Origin: Advenella sp. FME57
Lineage (GTDB): Bacteria > Pseudomonadota > Gammaproteobacteria > Burkholderiales > Burkholderiaceae_B
Assembly (NCBI RefSeq): GCF_014897675.1
Contig: NZ_JABUXU010000002.1
Coordinates: forward strand, 124,001 to 188,000
Direction: 5' to 3'
Length of the DNA stretch: 64,000 nucleotides
Shown here: piece by piece, positions 17,651 to 26,278 of the stretch
Layout of the letters: each line of letters starts with the position of its first letter
How positions within the stretch are numbered: the first letter of the stretch is position 1
The notes under the pieces: model-generated
What the model was told of the DNA's origin: nothing
Database searches by the model: none
What the model saw: the letters and a program-made list of their open reading frames with translations, nothing else
Program-made: the position numbers and the translations under genes

Positions 17651-18061
17651 TTAGCTCAGCACCGTGACATTCAGACCCTGAACCTGCTGGAACACAGTAT
17701 CGCCAGACAGTAACAGATGGCGCGAGCCCAGTTGAAGACAGCTTGCTGCCTGCAGGGCGTCTGGTGTACGTAGTCCATGACGCACACGAATAGCTGCGGC
17801 CAGCTCCACGACTGCTTGGTTCGGTTCAATCCATACAAGATCCGGTCGAGCAAAGAAAGCGTCGAATAACGCCAGGGTTGCTGCATCATTGTTCTTCATG
17901 GGGCCCACACGACACTCGAGCCAGGACAGACGGCTGACTGCCGCCCTCATATTTGGGTGAGCCTGGGTTGCTTCAGAAATCTGGCTGCGTACTCGGCTTG
18001 CAAAAGGTTCTTTTCCCTCGATCAGGTAGATAAGGGCGCTGGCATCAAAAAATGCAATCAC
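17651..18061 (-). CDS. PIN-domain toxin (VapC-like)
   Basis: A 136-residue PIN ribonuclease started at the GTG at 18061, which gives MIAFFDASALIYLIEGKE; this GTG overlaps the antitoxin stop (GTGA). The PIN acidic residues are present: Asp6 in FFDASAL, Glu in RLSWLECRV, Asp in RTPDALQAA and Asp in LLSGDTVF. Family members cut tRNA or rRNA when free of antitoxin. A longer in-frame start at 18139 is possible but would run through the antitoxin gene. Convergent with hipBA. Confidence 0.87.
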   Translation of the reverse strand: MIAFFDASALIYLIEGKEPFASRVRSQISEATQAHPNMRAAVSRLSWLECRVGPMKNNDAATLALFDAFFARPDLVWIEPNQAVVELAAAIRVRHGLRTPDALQAASCLQLGSRHLLLSGDTVFQQVQGLNVTVLS

Positions 18062-18327
18062 CAATCCCGCTCCTCTATTTGCGATGCGTCGATTTCTGCC
18101 TTTTCGCGGGTGCCGGTAGATTGTTGCATCAACAGCCACTGTAATGCTGTCATGCCGGGGCTTGTTGGCTGGTGCCCGCCAGCGAGAGATTGGTATTGCT
18201 CTTCAGACAGCACAACGGCAGCCGATTTGTTGCGTTTAATGATATGTACCGGACCGTGGCGCAGCCCGTCTTCAATGGCGGCCATACCACGTCGCTTGAT
18301 TTCGCCAATGGTTACGGTATTTTGCAC
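18058..18327 (-). CDS. Phd/YefM-type antitoxin of the PIN module
   Basis: An 89-residue protein from a GTG at 18327, chosen because GGAGG lies 5 bases upstream of it and the protein then begins QNTVTIGEIKRRGMAAIED, the usual N-terminus of Phd-fold antitoxins. GPVHIIKRNKSAAVVLSEEQYQSL continues the Phd DNA-binding fold and the charged C-terminus (EKAEIDASQIEERDW) is the likely toxin-binding tail. A longer in-frame ATG at 18450 passes through promoter-like AT-rich DNA. Overlaps the toxin start by 4 bp. Confidence 0.82.
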   Translation of the reverse strand: MQNTVTIGEIKRRGMAAIEDGLRHGPVHIIKRNKSAAVVLSEEQYQSLAGGHQPTSPGMTALQWLLMQQSTGTREKAEIDASQIEERDW

Positions 18328-18340
18328 GACAGCCTCCTTT

Positions 18341-18396
18341 AACAGTACTGTTTGTGAAAATATGGTACTAAATTCGGTATTGAAATACAAGATACC
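18341..18396. promoter_or_regulatory. Dyads upstream of the Phd/PIN operon
   Basis: AACAGTACTGTT (18341-18352) is a perfect 12-bp palindrome just upstream of the antitoxin ribosome-binding site, and GGTAT-N11-ATACC (18376-18396) lies further out. Such sites are where Phd-type antitoxins bind to repress their own operon. Assignment is inference. Confidence 0.45.
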
Positions 18397-18450
18397 TTCG
18401 CTATAGCAGATATTGAAATTACAGTTATTCAATAAAAAGGTCAATAACAT

Positions 18451-18925
18451 AGCTTATTGACATTAAAACAGGAAGCAGTTAGGATGAGCGGGCATCGCAT
18501 TGATCAATAAATATGCCATCCGTCATTAGCGCCCAACAGTTGCTTGGATCAATTCGGGGGCTGCGGTGCAAAGGAAAAGTGCAAAAGGACACACAGTCAT
18601 GAGATTGCCAGTCTGGTTTTTATATGCTGATCCGATAGTTCGCGGGTGCCGCTGTGCTCGCGAGCTCGCAGGCGCATTTGACCCAGGTTCTCATAACAGT
18701 AACAAACGATAGGCATGACAAGTGACATGCGTGATAAGCGATATGCATGACGCTTTGAGACCTCATCAACAAATAAAACGGAGCAACCATTTTCAGAAGC
18801 AAAGAGCCGCAATATCAGGTGCCGGATGCGATGCGTTCCTGCTGCCTTGAAAGATGGTTAGCCACAAGTTTTACCGGATTAACTTCGCTTGAGTAATTGT
18901 CATACATAATAATGGGAGAGTAGAG
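18451..18925. other. Non-coding region between the antitoxin promoter and the hydrolase
   Basis: About 475 bp in which I see no supportable gene. Open frames on the minus strand near 18600-18810 have no family resemblance. The hydrolase promoter is probably in the AT-rich 18880-18915 stretch (CATACATAAT). Confidence 0.45.
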
Positions 18926-19777
18926 ATGAGAATAAAGTTTCGGGCTGCGGCCCTTGCTGTTGGCGCCATTGCAATGATCGGTATGGGGTCTGCGCGCGCA
19001 GAGGAGGCTGCCGTCAAGTCGGTGAAGAACGGCGCCGCGACGATTAGCTATCACGCACAAGGAAAAGGGCCACTTGTTCTGCTGATTGCATCAACAGGGC
19101 GGGGAACCGAGGAGTTTGGTCCGTTGGCCGAGCGCCTGGCGCAACGGGGTTACCGCGTGCTGCGGCCGGAACCGCGCGGTATCGGCGACAGTCATGGTCC
19201 AATGCAAGGCGTTTCCTTTCATGATTTTGCCAAGGACTTTGCCGCCGTCATTCGCAACGAGGGAGACAAAGCCATTGTCGCGGGCCATGCATATGGCAAC
19301 TGGATTGCCCGTACGATTGCGTCGGACCACCCTGAGCTGGCGCGCGGTGTCGTTCTTGTTGCGGCGGGTGCCAAGTCCTGGCCGAAAGAGCTGAGCGAAG
19401 CCATTACGATGATCAATGATCCTGCATCCTCGCGCGAGCAACGTCTTGACGGCTTAAAGCTGGCTTTTTTTGCGCAGGGTAGCAACCCGGAGCCCTGGCT
19501 TGAGGGCTGGAATCAGGCGGTGACCAAAAGCCAGCGCGCGGCTCGCAAACTGACCAATCGGGATGACTGGTGGGCCGGCGGCACAGTGCCGATGCTCGAT
19601 CTGCAAGGCGGAGCTGATCCCTTTCGTCCGCCAGCCTCGCGTGAAGAATTGAAAAAGGAATTTGGCGATCGGGTAACGGTCAAAGTGATCGAAAATGCAA
19701 GTCATGCCCTGCCGGCTGAAAAGCCGATCGAGACGGCCAATGTCATTGCAGACTGGGCCGATACTTTAAAAGAATAG
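18926..19777 (+). CDS. Exported alpha/beta-hydrolase-fold protein lacking the nucleophile serine
   Basis: A 283-residue protein with a signal peptide (residues 1-25, ending SARA-E) and an alpha/beta hydrolase fold: GPLVLLIASTGRG for the oxyanion region, VLRPEPRGIGDSHG, and the nucleophile-elbow position VAGHAYGNWIA at 118-128. The usual G-x-S-x-G reads G-H-A-Y-G, so Ala122 replaces the serine. The acid (LDLQGGADPFRPP) and histidine (ENASHALP) positions are kept. It may be a non-hydrolytic member or use another mechanism. Stands alone after a GGGAG ribosome-binding site. Confidence 0.83.
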   Translation: MRIKFRAAALAVGAIAMIGMGSARAEEAAVKSVKNGAATISYHAQGKGPLVLLIASTGRGTEEFGPLAERLAQRGYRVLRPEPRGIGDSHGPMQGVSFHDFAKDFAAVIRNEGDKAIVAGHAYGNWIARTIASDHPELARGVVLVAAGAKSWPKELSEAITMINDPASSREQRLDGLKLAFFAQGSNPEPWLEGWNQAVTKSQRAARKLTNRDDWWAGGTVPMLDLQGGADPFRPPASREELKKEFGDRVTVKVIENASHALPAEKPIETANVIADWADTLKE

Positions 19778-19971
19778 TTCACGCCGCCAGGTCGTTGAAA
19801 AGGCCGGGCAAAGGGAGGCAGATGTTGCCGCGTTGCTGATGCCGTGATGGGTCTGCTTCATCGCAGGACCGGCATAAGCGACGCCATACAACGCGTCGAC
19901 AAATCCAGTATGTGAACGATATCCTCATCTCGTAACGATATGGGCATGAATGCAGGGTATCTGGCGTATTG

Positions 19972-20937
19972 CTATGCTGGCGGTATGTCGGTCGCCACTG
20001 CCTCTACCAGCTCCGGCGCAGCCGGTACGGTTGACCGGTCGTTGCGCGCTTCCATTTGCTGCAGTTGGCGCAATGACCGGGTGACCGCAGCGACCGTGAC
20101 TGCATAGCGCCAGTACTTGCGACGCCATGCTCGCAGCGGCAACCACAAGTGCGGCACGATCACACCCGGCGCCCATTGGGGGCGCCAGCGCAACATATTA
20201 CGGGGCCGGTGGGAAATTGTGACGGTTGGCACACCCAGGGCCGAGGCCAGATGGCCAATGCCTGAATCGTTACCGATCAGATAGCCCGACTCGTGGATGA
20301 AATCGCCCAGCGCCTGCAGCGATGCAAAATGATTCACAGTAAAAGGTTGTCCCTGCGCGGCAGCCTGCCATGCCGCAGCCTCGCGTTCTTCAACGACAAA
20401 GGCAACGTCATGGCCATCGCAACACAAGCGTCGCGCCAATTCTATAAATTTGGAATCTGACCAATAGCGTTCCGCTGACCCGGCGGTCGGATGAATCACA
20501 ATACGTCTGCGGTTTCGCCCCCAGCGCTCCGGATGCTGGGTAACCAGGCCGCAGGCGCTGGACCAGTCTTCAATACCATAAACGGCTCTGGCAAAATGGC
20601 GTAATTCGTCCAGAAAAAGCCTGGGCTGTGCCGGCTGCTGGCGCAACCACAAGGTCAATGAGTTGAGCGGGCGCGGGCAGTTGTGCGGATCAAGCACGAT
20701 GGGCTGATCAATATCCATCTGGAACAGGCTGTCAAATTGAGTCAATGCCAACACGCCTTCGGAAGGAAGAGGCCGCACTTCCAGACCCGGCAACCACGAG
20801 GCCAGTGCATGCGCCTGTCGTCCGAACACGGTGACCCGATGGCCGCTACGCACCAGATTGTGGGCCAACGGAAGGAGCAACAGGGCGTCGCCAAGTTTAT
20901 TGGAAACCAGCAAAGCGATGTGTTCGGAAGGGATCAT
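19972..20937 (-). CDS. Glycosyltransferase family 9 (heptosyltransferase-like)
   Basis: A 321-residue protein with the GT9 layout: an N-terminal Rossmann half beginning EHIALLVSNKLGDALLLLPL and a C-terminal nucleotide-sugar-binding half with IVIHPTAGSAERYW and the GNDSGIGHLASALGVPTVTI motif (donor binding). Family members such as WaaC/WaaF add ADP-heptose to lipopolysaccharide inner core at the cytoplasmic face. It stands alone, not in an LPS cluster, so the acceptor is unknown. Confidence 0.85.
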   Translation of the reverse strand: MIPSEHIALLVSNKLGDALLLLPLAHNLVRSGHRVTVFGRQAHALASWLPGLEVRPLPSEGVLALTQFDSLFQMDIDQPIVLDPHNCPRPLNSLTLWLRQQPAQPRLFLDELRHFARAVYGIEDWSSACGLVTQHPERWGRNRRRIVIHPTAGSAERYWSDSKFIELARRLCCDGHDVAFVVEEREAAAWQAAAQGQPFTVNHFASLQALGDFIHESGYLIGNDSGIGHLASALGVPTVTISHRPRNMLRWRPQWAPGVIVPHLWLPLRAWRRKYWRYAVTVAAVTRSLRQLQQMEARNDRSTVPAAPELVEAVATDIPPA

Positions 20938-21290
20938 GAAAAATGAACTGGTGAATACGAGCAGCTCGTATCATATTGTTACGATGAGAAAAAAGCAATA
21001 AATTTTACGCATCTGCACGACGGGTGATTCGTTCATCAATGTGCCTCTATTCACCATGGGCGTAAAGCGTCGATTCGTCCACGTGTGAGCGCCATGTTCA
21101 TTACGGCGTGGGTGTCAGGCGGGTTTGAAATGGAAGGGCAGAATAACGGCAGATGATTGAATTTCTCCGGGCGCGATTTAAAGACTGGGACATGGCGGGC
21201 TTTGGCCGAAGACACGCCCAACTACGATATCGTGCTCGAATTTGCGTGTCGTGTCGTGTCGTGTCGTGTCGTGTCGGTGGGGTGTTCATG
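20938..21290. other. Intergenic region with a pentanucleotide tract
   Basis: 353 bp between the GT9 start and the LysR stop. It should contain the GT9 promoter. It carries six GTGTC units at 21246-21275. Short open frames pass through the tract on both strands, none with family support. Confidence 0.5.
21246..21275. repeat. Microsatellite, six GTGTC units
   Basis: Six perfect tandem copies of GTGTC. A 5-base unit shifts reading frame or promoter spacing by a non-multiple of three when it slips, the property of phase-variable tracts. It is 309 bp upstream of the GT9 glycosyltransferase start and 15 bp past the LysR stop. Confidence 0.85.
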
Positions 21291-22184
21291 TCAGGATTCA
21301 GCATGCGCCAGGCTATCCGCATTTTTTTCAAAATGCGTTATTAGATAATCTGCCACAACCCTGATCCTTCTTGAATGAACGAGATCGCTATGCATAACAA
21401 GCCAGATTTGCTGATCCACTCCCAATTGAGGCATGACGCATTGAAGACCAGACTGTCGCGCCAGAAAGTGGGGCAGCACGGCCAACCCAAGACCTGCCTG
21501 AGCTGCAGCTAACTGGCTGCTCAGGTTACTGGTCATCAGTTTGGCAGGGCGACCTGCTAACACCCGGGTAATCCATTGCGCTGATGGTAGATGATTGTGC
21601 GTTTCCACCCACCCGATCAAGCTATCGGATTCGTGTATGGAAGATGTGGCGGTGGTACTTCGCGTTGCCAAATAAGTAGCAGAACCATACAGGCCGAACC
21701 CCAATGTACCTATCCGTCTAAGTGTTACGTTGCCATGGGTTGGTTTGACCATCCGCACGGCAAGATCTGCATCCCGGCGATGCAGATTCACGGTTTGTGT
21801 TCCGGTTATTAACTCTAGCGTGAGACCTGGATGCGCTTCATAAAGAGGCTCGAGCGCTGGAATGATGACCGGGTTGGCCAGATTCTCCGCTGTTGCCAAT
21901 CGCACGTGTCCCGCGACTTCATGCATGGCTGTCGCCCCAAATGCCTGTCCTGCCTGTTCCAGGCCTTCTGCACGATTCAGCAAATTCTGCCCTTCATCAG
22001 TGAGAAAGTAGCCATTTTGATGCCGGGAAAATAGTTTTACACCCAATGCGGACTCGAGCCGATCAAGACGGCGAATCATGGTGGCCGTTCCCACGCCAAG
22101 TTGCTTGGCTGCGCGTGTCAGCGTGCCCGCTCTGGCCAGGGCAAGAAATACCCTGGCATCGTCCCAATGCAGATGATTGGTCAT
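21291..22184 (-). CDS. LysR-family transcriptional regulator
   Basis: A 297-residue LysR protein: helix-turn-helix in LTRAAKQLGVGTATMIRRLD (about residues 17-36) and a C-terminal effector domain that belongs to the group regulating oxidoreductase genes. It is divergent from an aldo/keto reductase gene, and a long-spaced inverted repeat lies in the shared promoter. It probably controls that gene pair. Confidence 0.9.
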   Translation of the reverse strand: MTNHLHWDDARVFLALARAGTLTRAAKQLGVGTATMIRRLDRLESALGVKLFSRHQNGYFLTDEGQNLLNRAEGLEQAGQAFGATAMHEVAGHVRLATAENLANPVIIPALEPLYEAHPGLTLELITGTQTVNLHRRDADLAVRMVKPTHGNVTLRRIGTLGFGLYGSATYLATRSTTATSSIHESDSLIGWVETHNHLPSAQWITRVLAGRPAKLMTSNLSSQLAAAQAGLGLAVLPHFLARQSGLQCVMPQLGVDQQIWLVMHSDLVHSRRIRVVADYLITHFEKNADSLAHAES

Positions 22185-22250
22185 TCATGTCCCGTTTTTG
22201 GTAAATAGTTTGCCGTAAATATAGATTGATAGAACATTATCGGGACATGA
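22185..22250. promoter_or_regulatory. Long-spaced inverted repeat in divergent LysR/reductase promoter
   Basis: TCATGTCCCG (22185-22194) and CGGGACATGA (22241-22250) are exact 10-bp complements separated by 46 bp. One arm abuts the LysR start codon and the other lies 40 bp before the reductase ATG, an arrangement suited to a LysR tetramer that bends DNA and controls both promoters. Confidence 0.5.
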
Positions 22251-22289
22251 TACTACGTATATATCTGATTTATACACAAGGAGAAACTG

Positions 22290-23273
22290 ATGAAGCATCG
22301 TGTTCTGGGAAATGGTTTAACTGTCTCGCCGGTCGGTCTGGGTTGCATGGGTATGAGTGAGTTCTACGGCCCCCGTGATGATGTGACCGCGATGGGCGTT
22401 ATGGACCGAGCCGTTGATTTGGGCGTTTCAATGTTCGATACGGCTGATATGTATGGCCCGTATCACAATGAAGAACTCATTGGTAAGTTCATCGCTACAC
22501 GACGTCCGGATATCAAAATTGCGACCAAATTCGGTATTGTGCGTAACGGGACGCATTACAGTCGAACGATCGACAACAGTCCGGAGTATGCGCGCCGTTC
22601 ATGTGAAGCGTCCTTGAGGCGCCTGGGTATTGAGCAAATTGACCTTTACTACGTCCATCGAGTTGACAAAGAACGACCGATAGAAGAAACCATGCTGGGG
22701 TTAGTCAAGCTGAAAGAAGCGGGCAAGATTGCGCATATCGGGTTAAGCGAAGTAAGTGCTGCCACGCTCCGGCGCGCGCATGCAGTCCATCCGATTACGG
22801 CAGTTCAAAGCGAATACTCTCTTTGGACCAGGGATGTCGAAGAGGCGGTATTGCCGACATGCGCAGAGCTGGGTATTGGTTTTGTTGCGTATGCACCTTT
22901 GGGACGGGGATTTTTAACCGGCCGTTTCCAGAGTGCTGACGACATAGGTCAGGATGACTTCAGGGCGAAACTACCACGTTTTCAGGAGGAAAATGTAGAG
23001 AAAAATAAATCGTATGTCACGATTCTCGCCGAGCTTGCACGCGACAAGGGAGCGACACCGGCACAAATTGCCCTGGCATGGGTATTGGCGCAAGGAGATA
23101 AGATTGTGCCCATTCCGGGTACCAACTCATTGCGACACCTGCAAGACAATATGGCGGCAGCGTCTATAACGCTTACAGCGCAGGAAAGAGATCTATTGAG
23201 ATCCAGTGTATCCAGCCTTCATGTTGCAGGTGATCGGTATACAGAGGAAGGTATGAAGGGGGTTGCTGTATGA
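22290..23273 (+). CDS. Aldo/keto reductase
   Basis: A 327-residue TIM-barrel oxidoreductase of the AKR13/YajO-YakC kind. The catalytic tetrad is visible: Asp and Tyr in MFDTADMYGPYHNEE, Lys in IKIATKFG and His in DLYYVHRVD. The C-terminal IVPIPGTNSLRHLQDN binds the 2'-phosphate of NADPH. It reduces an aldehyde or ketone with NADPH; the natural substrate is not evident. Overlaps the next gene by 4 bp and follows an AAGGAGA ribosome-binding site. Confidence 0.92.
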   Translation: MKHRVLGNGLTVSPVGLGCMGMSEFYGPRDDVTAMGVMDRAVDLGVSMFDTADMYGPYHNEELIGKFIATRRPDIKIATKFGIVRNGTHYSRTIDNSPEYARRSCEASLRRLGIEQIDLYYVHRVDKERPIEETMLGLVKLKEAGKIAHIGLSEVSAATLRRAHAVHPITAVQSEYSLWTRDVEEAVLPTCAELGIGFVAYAPLGRGFLTGRFQSADDIGQDDFRAKLPRFQEENVEKNKSYVTILAELARDKGATPAQIALAWVLAQGDKIVPIPGTNSLRHLQDNMAAASITLTAQERDLLRSSVSSLHVAGDRYTEEGMKGVAV

Positions 23274-23680
23274 AATCGACGAACCTCTCGGATCGGCGTC
23301 AACGCGCTCTTGAACTGTTGAAGACACTCGATCCCGAAGCGCCTGACAAGGTCGCTGCCAGACTTGATCGATTGTCTCCAGACTTTGCAGAATTGATTTT
23401 GGGCTTTGCGTTTGCGGATATTGTATCCAGACCATGCATTGATCTGAAAACAAGACAGATGCTGACCGTAGCAGCGTTAATGGCAATGGGTACAGCATCA
23501 TCGCAGTTGGAATTTCATATCCGCGCGGCGCTGAATGTAGGAGTGACACGTGAAGAAGTGATAGAAATTCTTCTGCAAATAGCTGTTTATGCCGGCGTGC
23601 CTGCGTGTATGAACGGGATCACTGCGACAGAGCTTGCGTTTGATGCTTATGTTCAGTCTTGCGAGGCTGCTGCGACATGA
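23270..23680 (+). CDS. Carboxymuconolactone decarboxylase-family protein
   Basis: A 136-residue all-helical protein of the CMD family: DLKTRQMLTVAALMAMG then SSQLEFHIRAALNVGVTREE and VIEILLQIAVYAGVPA. The CxxC peroxidase motif of the AhpD branch is absent, so it belongs to the PcaC-like branch, but the genes of the protocatechuate pathway are not present. Its start overlaps the aldo/keto reductase stop (ATGA), so the two proteins probably work on the same compound. Confidence 0.87.
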   Translation: MKSTNLSDRRQRALELLKTLDPEAPDKVAARLDRLSPDFAELILGFAFADIVSRPCIDLKTRQMLTVAALMAMGTASSQLEFHIRAALNVGVTREEVIEILLQIAVYAGVPACMNGITATELAFDAYVQSCEAAAT

Positions 23681-23813
23681 CGGCGCCTATTGATGGGGTG
23701 TCCGTACGGACGGGGGGCAAATGATGTGTATTGTGAAGGGTATGCTTCTGGGCATTCAGCCGTTACAGGAACAAGTGATAGACGGGATATCTTTGAATAG
23801 ATAGGCAAGATGC

Positions 23814-23844
23814 AAAAAAGCCCAAACCGAAGTTTGGGCTTTTT
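23814..23844 (-). terminator. Intrinsic terminator after tRNA-Gly
   Basis: AAAAGCCCAAAC and GTTTGGGCTTTT pair around CGAA, with a T-run on both strands. It ends the minus-strand tRNA transcript and could also end the plus-strand reductase operon. Confidence 0.85.
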
Positions 23845-23852
23845 ATAAATTC

Positions 23853-23928
23853 TGGAGCGGGAAACGAGGCTCGAACTCGCGACCTCAACCTTGGCAAGGT
23901 TGCGCTCTACCAACTGAGCTATTCCCGC
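23853..23928 (-). tRNA. tRNA-Gly (GCC)
   Basis: 76 nucleotides on the minus strand including an encoded 3' CCA. The acceptor stem GCGGGAA pairs with TTTCCCGC, the D-loop is AGCTCAGTTGGTAGAGC, the anticodon stem-loop CAACCTTGCCAAGGTTG presents GCC, and the T-arm has GAGTTCGAGCCTC. Confidence 0.97.
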
Positions 23929-24227
23929 AATTCAGCTGAAAATTACTTTGCATTTAATCGAATAGTGTTTAATTATCCGGTAACTGCGTTTGCAATCTCG
24001 ATCAACTAAGCCATAAATTATATACAAGCTATTTGAGATTTGCAACACATTTTCTTGCTGCGTTCTTCAAAAATCCAATTCTGTGTTTTTTATGCATCAC
24101 CGGGGTGATTCCGTCGCCATAACGGAACAATCGCTGCTGCCACATGAATCTCTTTGCGAAGAGGCGAAACTATAGCAGTAAATTAATTATAATGTCAAAT
24201 TAATTTCACACGAGCGGGTGCTTTTTG

Positions 24228-25241
24228 ATGCGGGATGATACAACTCAGGATCTTACGGGTCTCAATACCTTGGGACTGGTCTCGCATGCCGCGCATTATT
24301 TTCGGCTCGACAGCGAACAGCAGTTGCCCATGGTCACGCAATGGCGGCAGGCCGCGGACGGACTGATCTATGTGCTGGGTGGCGGCAGCAACCTGATACT
24401 GCGGGAGCATCTGTCCCGTCCTGTGGTGCATAATTTGCTCAAGGGAATCCGGCTGATCGAAGAAACCCCCGAAGCCTTTGTTGTGGAAGCGGCGGGCGGT
24501 GAAGGGTGGCACGACTTTGTCGGTGCGTGTATTCGTAATGGCTGGTACGGGTTGGAGAATCTGGCACTGATTCCCGGTACGGTGGGCGCTTGCCCTGTGC
24601 AGAATATCGGCGCCTATGGGGTCGAGGTCATGGATCGGATCGACAGTGTGTACGCCTGGGATCTGGCGCAAGGCCAGCCCCGTTTGTTCAATACGCAGGA
24701 ATGTGCGTTTTCTTATCGCGACAGTCTCTTTAAGAAACCGGCAGGACAGGGCTATCTGATTACGGCGGTGCGCTTTCGTCTGCCCAAACAGTGGGCGCCG
24801 GTCATCTCGTATCCAGATCTCAAAAACGTTCCTGAACTGGCACAGGACGCCACGCCACAAAAGATTTTTGACGCGGTTTGCAGGATCCGGCAGGCCAAGT
24901 TGCCTGATCCCGCCAAAATCGGCAACGCCGGCTCTTTTTTCAAGAACCCGATCGTATCTGCGGCAAAGCAAGCACAATTGAAAACAGACTACCCGGCGCT
25001 CGTCTCTTATCCCCAAGCTGACGGCAGCTATAAGCTCGCGGCCGGCTGGATGATCGAGCAATGCGGCTGGAAGGGGCGCTCGCTCGGGCCTGTGGGCATG
25101 CATCAACGCCAGGCGCTGGTGCTTGTCAATCATGGTGGTGCAACGGCAACAGATGTACTGGCGCTGGCCGATGCGGTAATAGCATCCACGCAGCAGAAAT
25201 TCGATGTTACGCTGGAGCGCGAGCCGGTTCTGTTCGACTGA
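24228..25241 (+). CDS. murB: UDP-N-acetylenolpyruvoylglucosamine reductase
   Basis: A 337-residue cytoplasmic flavoenzyme that reduces UDP-GlcNAc-enolpyruvate to UDP-MurNAc for peptidoglycan. It has NTLGLVSHAAHYFRL at the start, the FAD-binding GGGSNLIL segment, LIPGTVGACPVQNIGAYGVE, the FSYRDSLFK segment with its Tyr/Arg, and GNAGSFFKNPIV holding the catalytic serine. The size is that of the E. coli-type MurB (342). A TTG one codon upstream (24225) is a possible alternative start. Confidence 0.96.
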   Translation: MRDDTTQDLTGLNTLGLVSHAAHYFRLDSEQQLPMVTQWRQAADGLIYVLGGGSNLILREHLSRPVVHNLLKGIRLIEETPEAFVVEAAGGEGWHDFVGACIRNGWYGLENLALIPGTVGACPVQNIGAYGVEVMDRIDSVYAWDLAQGQPRLFNTQECAFSYRDSLFKKPAGQGYLITAVRFRLPKQWAPVISYPDLKNVPELAQDATPQKIFDAVCRIRQAKLPDPAKIGNAGSFFKNPIVSAAKQAQLKTDYPALVSYPQADGSYKLAAGWMIEQCGWKGRSLGPVGMHQRQALVLVNHGGATATDVLALADAVIASTQQKFDVTLEREPVLFD

Positions 25242-25290
25242 TCCATCGGACCTGTTGTTATCATGACTGTCATTATCATAAATGCAAAAA

Positions 25291-25310
25291 CGGCTGCCTG
25301 ATGGCAGCCG
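25291..25310 (-). terminator. Intrinsic terminator of dapB
   Basis: CGGCTGCC pairs with GGCAGCCG around a 4-base loop. On the minus strand it is followed by TTTTT, so it ends the dapB transcript. Confidence 0.75.
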
Positions 25311-25349
25311 CAAATCTTATCTCACTGAGGTGTCAGTCCTTCATGGGCA

Positions 25350-26141
25350 TTAGCCGCCAATCACCTCTTGCATGGAAAACAGGCCCGAAGGCTTGTCCTG
25401 CAAAAACAGCGCGGCCCGGACACTGCCCTGGGCATAGGTGCTGCGGTTGGAGGACTTGTGCGTAATTTCGATACGCTCTCCGGTGCCCAGAAACATCACG
25501 GTATGATCGCCAATGACATCACCGCCACGCACCACGGAAAAGCCGATCTGACCTTCCTTGCGTGCGCCGGTGTGGCCGTGGCGGCTCCAGTCTGCAATGT
25601 CTTCCAGTTTTTTGCCCCAGGCATTGGCGACGGTTTCGCCCATGATCAGCGCTGTGCCGGAAGGCGCGTCCACTTTGTGCTTATGATGGGCCTCGTATAC
25701 TTCCACGTCATAACCGCTGTTGAGCATTTTTGCCGCCGCCTCGAGCAGTCGTAGCGTCGCGTTGACGCCAATACTCATATTCGGCGCAAACACGATGGCA
25801 ATGTTCTGGGCGGCTGACGCGATCGCTGCCTGGCCTGCGGCGTCAATACCTGTTGTGCCGATGACCATTTTTACATTGTGCTGTACGCAAGCCTGGACGT
25901 GCGCCAGGGTGCCGTCAGGACGGGTGAAATCAATCAGACAATCGCAGTCTTTGAGCGCAGCCAGATCACTGCCCAGTTGCACGCCGGTATTTTTGCCCAG
26001 GAAGGCGCCGGCGTCTTCCCCAAGATGGCCGCTGCCGGCATGATCCAGTGCCACAGCGAGCGTGAGTTCGGGGTGCGCCAGGACGGCTTCGATAAGCATG
26101 CGGCCCATACGGCCGCTGGCTCCGGAAATGGCAATACGCAT
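25350..26141 (-). CDS. dapB: 4-hydroxy-tetrahydrodipicolinate reductase
   Basis: A 263-residue enzyme of the lysine/diaminopimelate pathway. ATG at 26141 is chosen because [19 protein letters not shown] is the exact family start; the in-frame ATG at 26189 adds 16 unsupported residues. NAD(P)-binding is in GASGRMG, the catalytic motif is [16 protein letters not shown] (His and Lys), and [14 protein letters not shown] precedes it. Convergent with murB, and followed upstream by bamE with 137 bp between. Confidence 0.96.
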   Translation of the reverse strand: MRIAISGASGRMGRMLIEAVLAHPELTLAVALDHAGSGHLGEDAGAFLGKNTGVQLGSDLAALKDCDCLIDFTRPDGTLAHVQACVQHNVKMVIGTTGIDAAGQAAIASAAQNIAIVFAPNMSIGVNATLRLLEAAAKMLNSGYDVEVYEAHHKHKVDAPSGTALIMGETVANAWGKKLEDIADWSRHGHTGARKEGQIGFSVVRGGDVIGDHTVMFLGTGERIEITHKSSNRSTYAQGSVRAALFLQDKPSGLFSMQEVIGG

Positions 26142-26278
26142 GGTGGAGATATTTCCTGAAGAAGGTTGCAGCCCGGTGCGGGCATGCAAATGAATAGGGA
26201 GTCAAATCGGGAATGCAGCCCGTGGTAATGCATTATCCTGCCCGAACCATTGGCCCGGGTACAGGATATTGGAGCGCT

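Noticed and set aside
18597-18812. 71-codon minus-strand frame between the antitoxin and the hydrolase
   Set aside because: No start context or family resemblance; adjacent frames of similar length are also open.
21153-21344. Small plus-strand frames running through the GTGTC tract
   Set aside because: No ribosome-binding site, no similarity I can name, and they overlap the 3' end of the LysR gene on the other strand.
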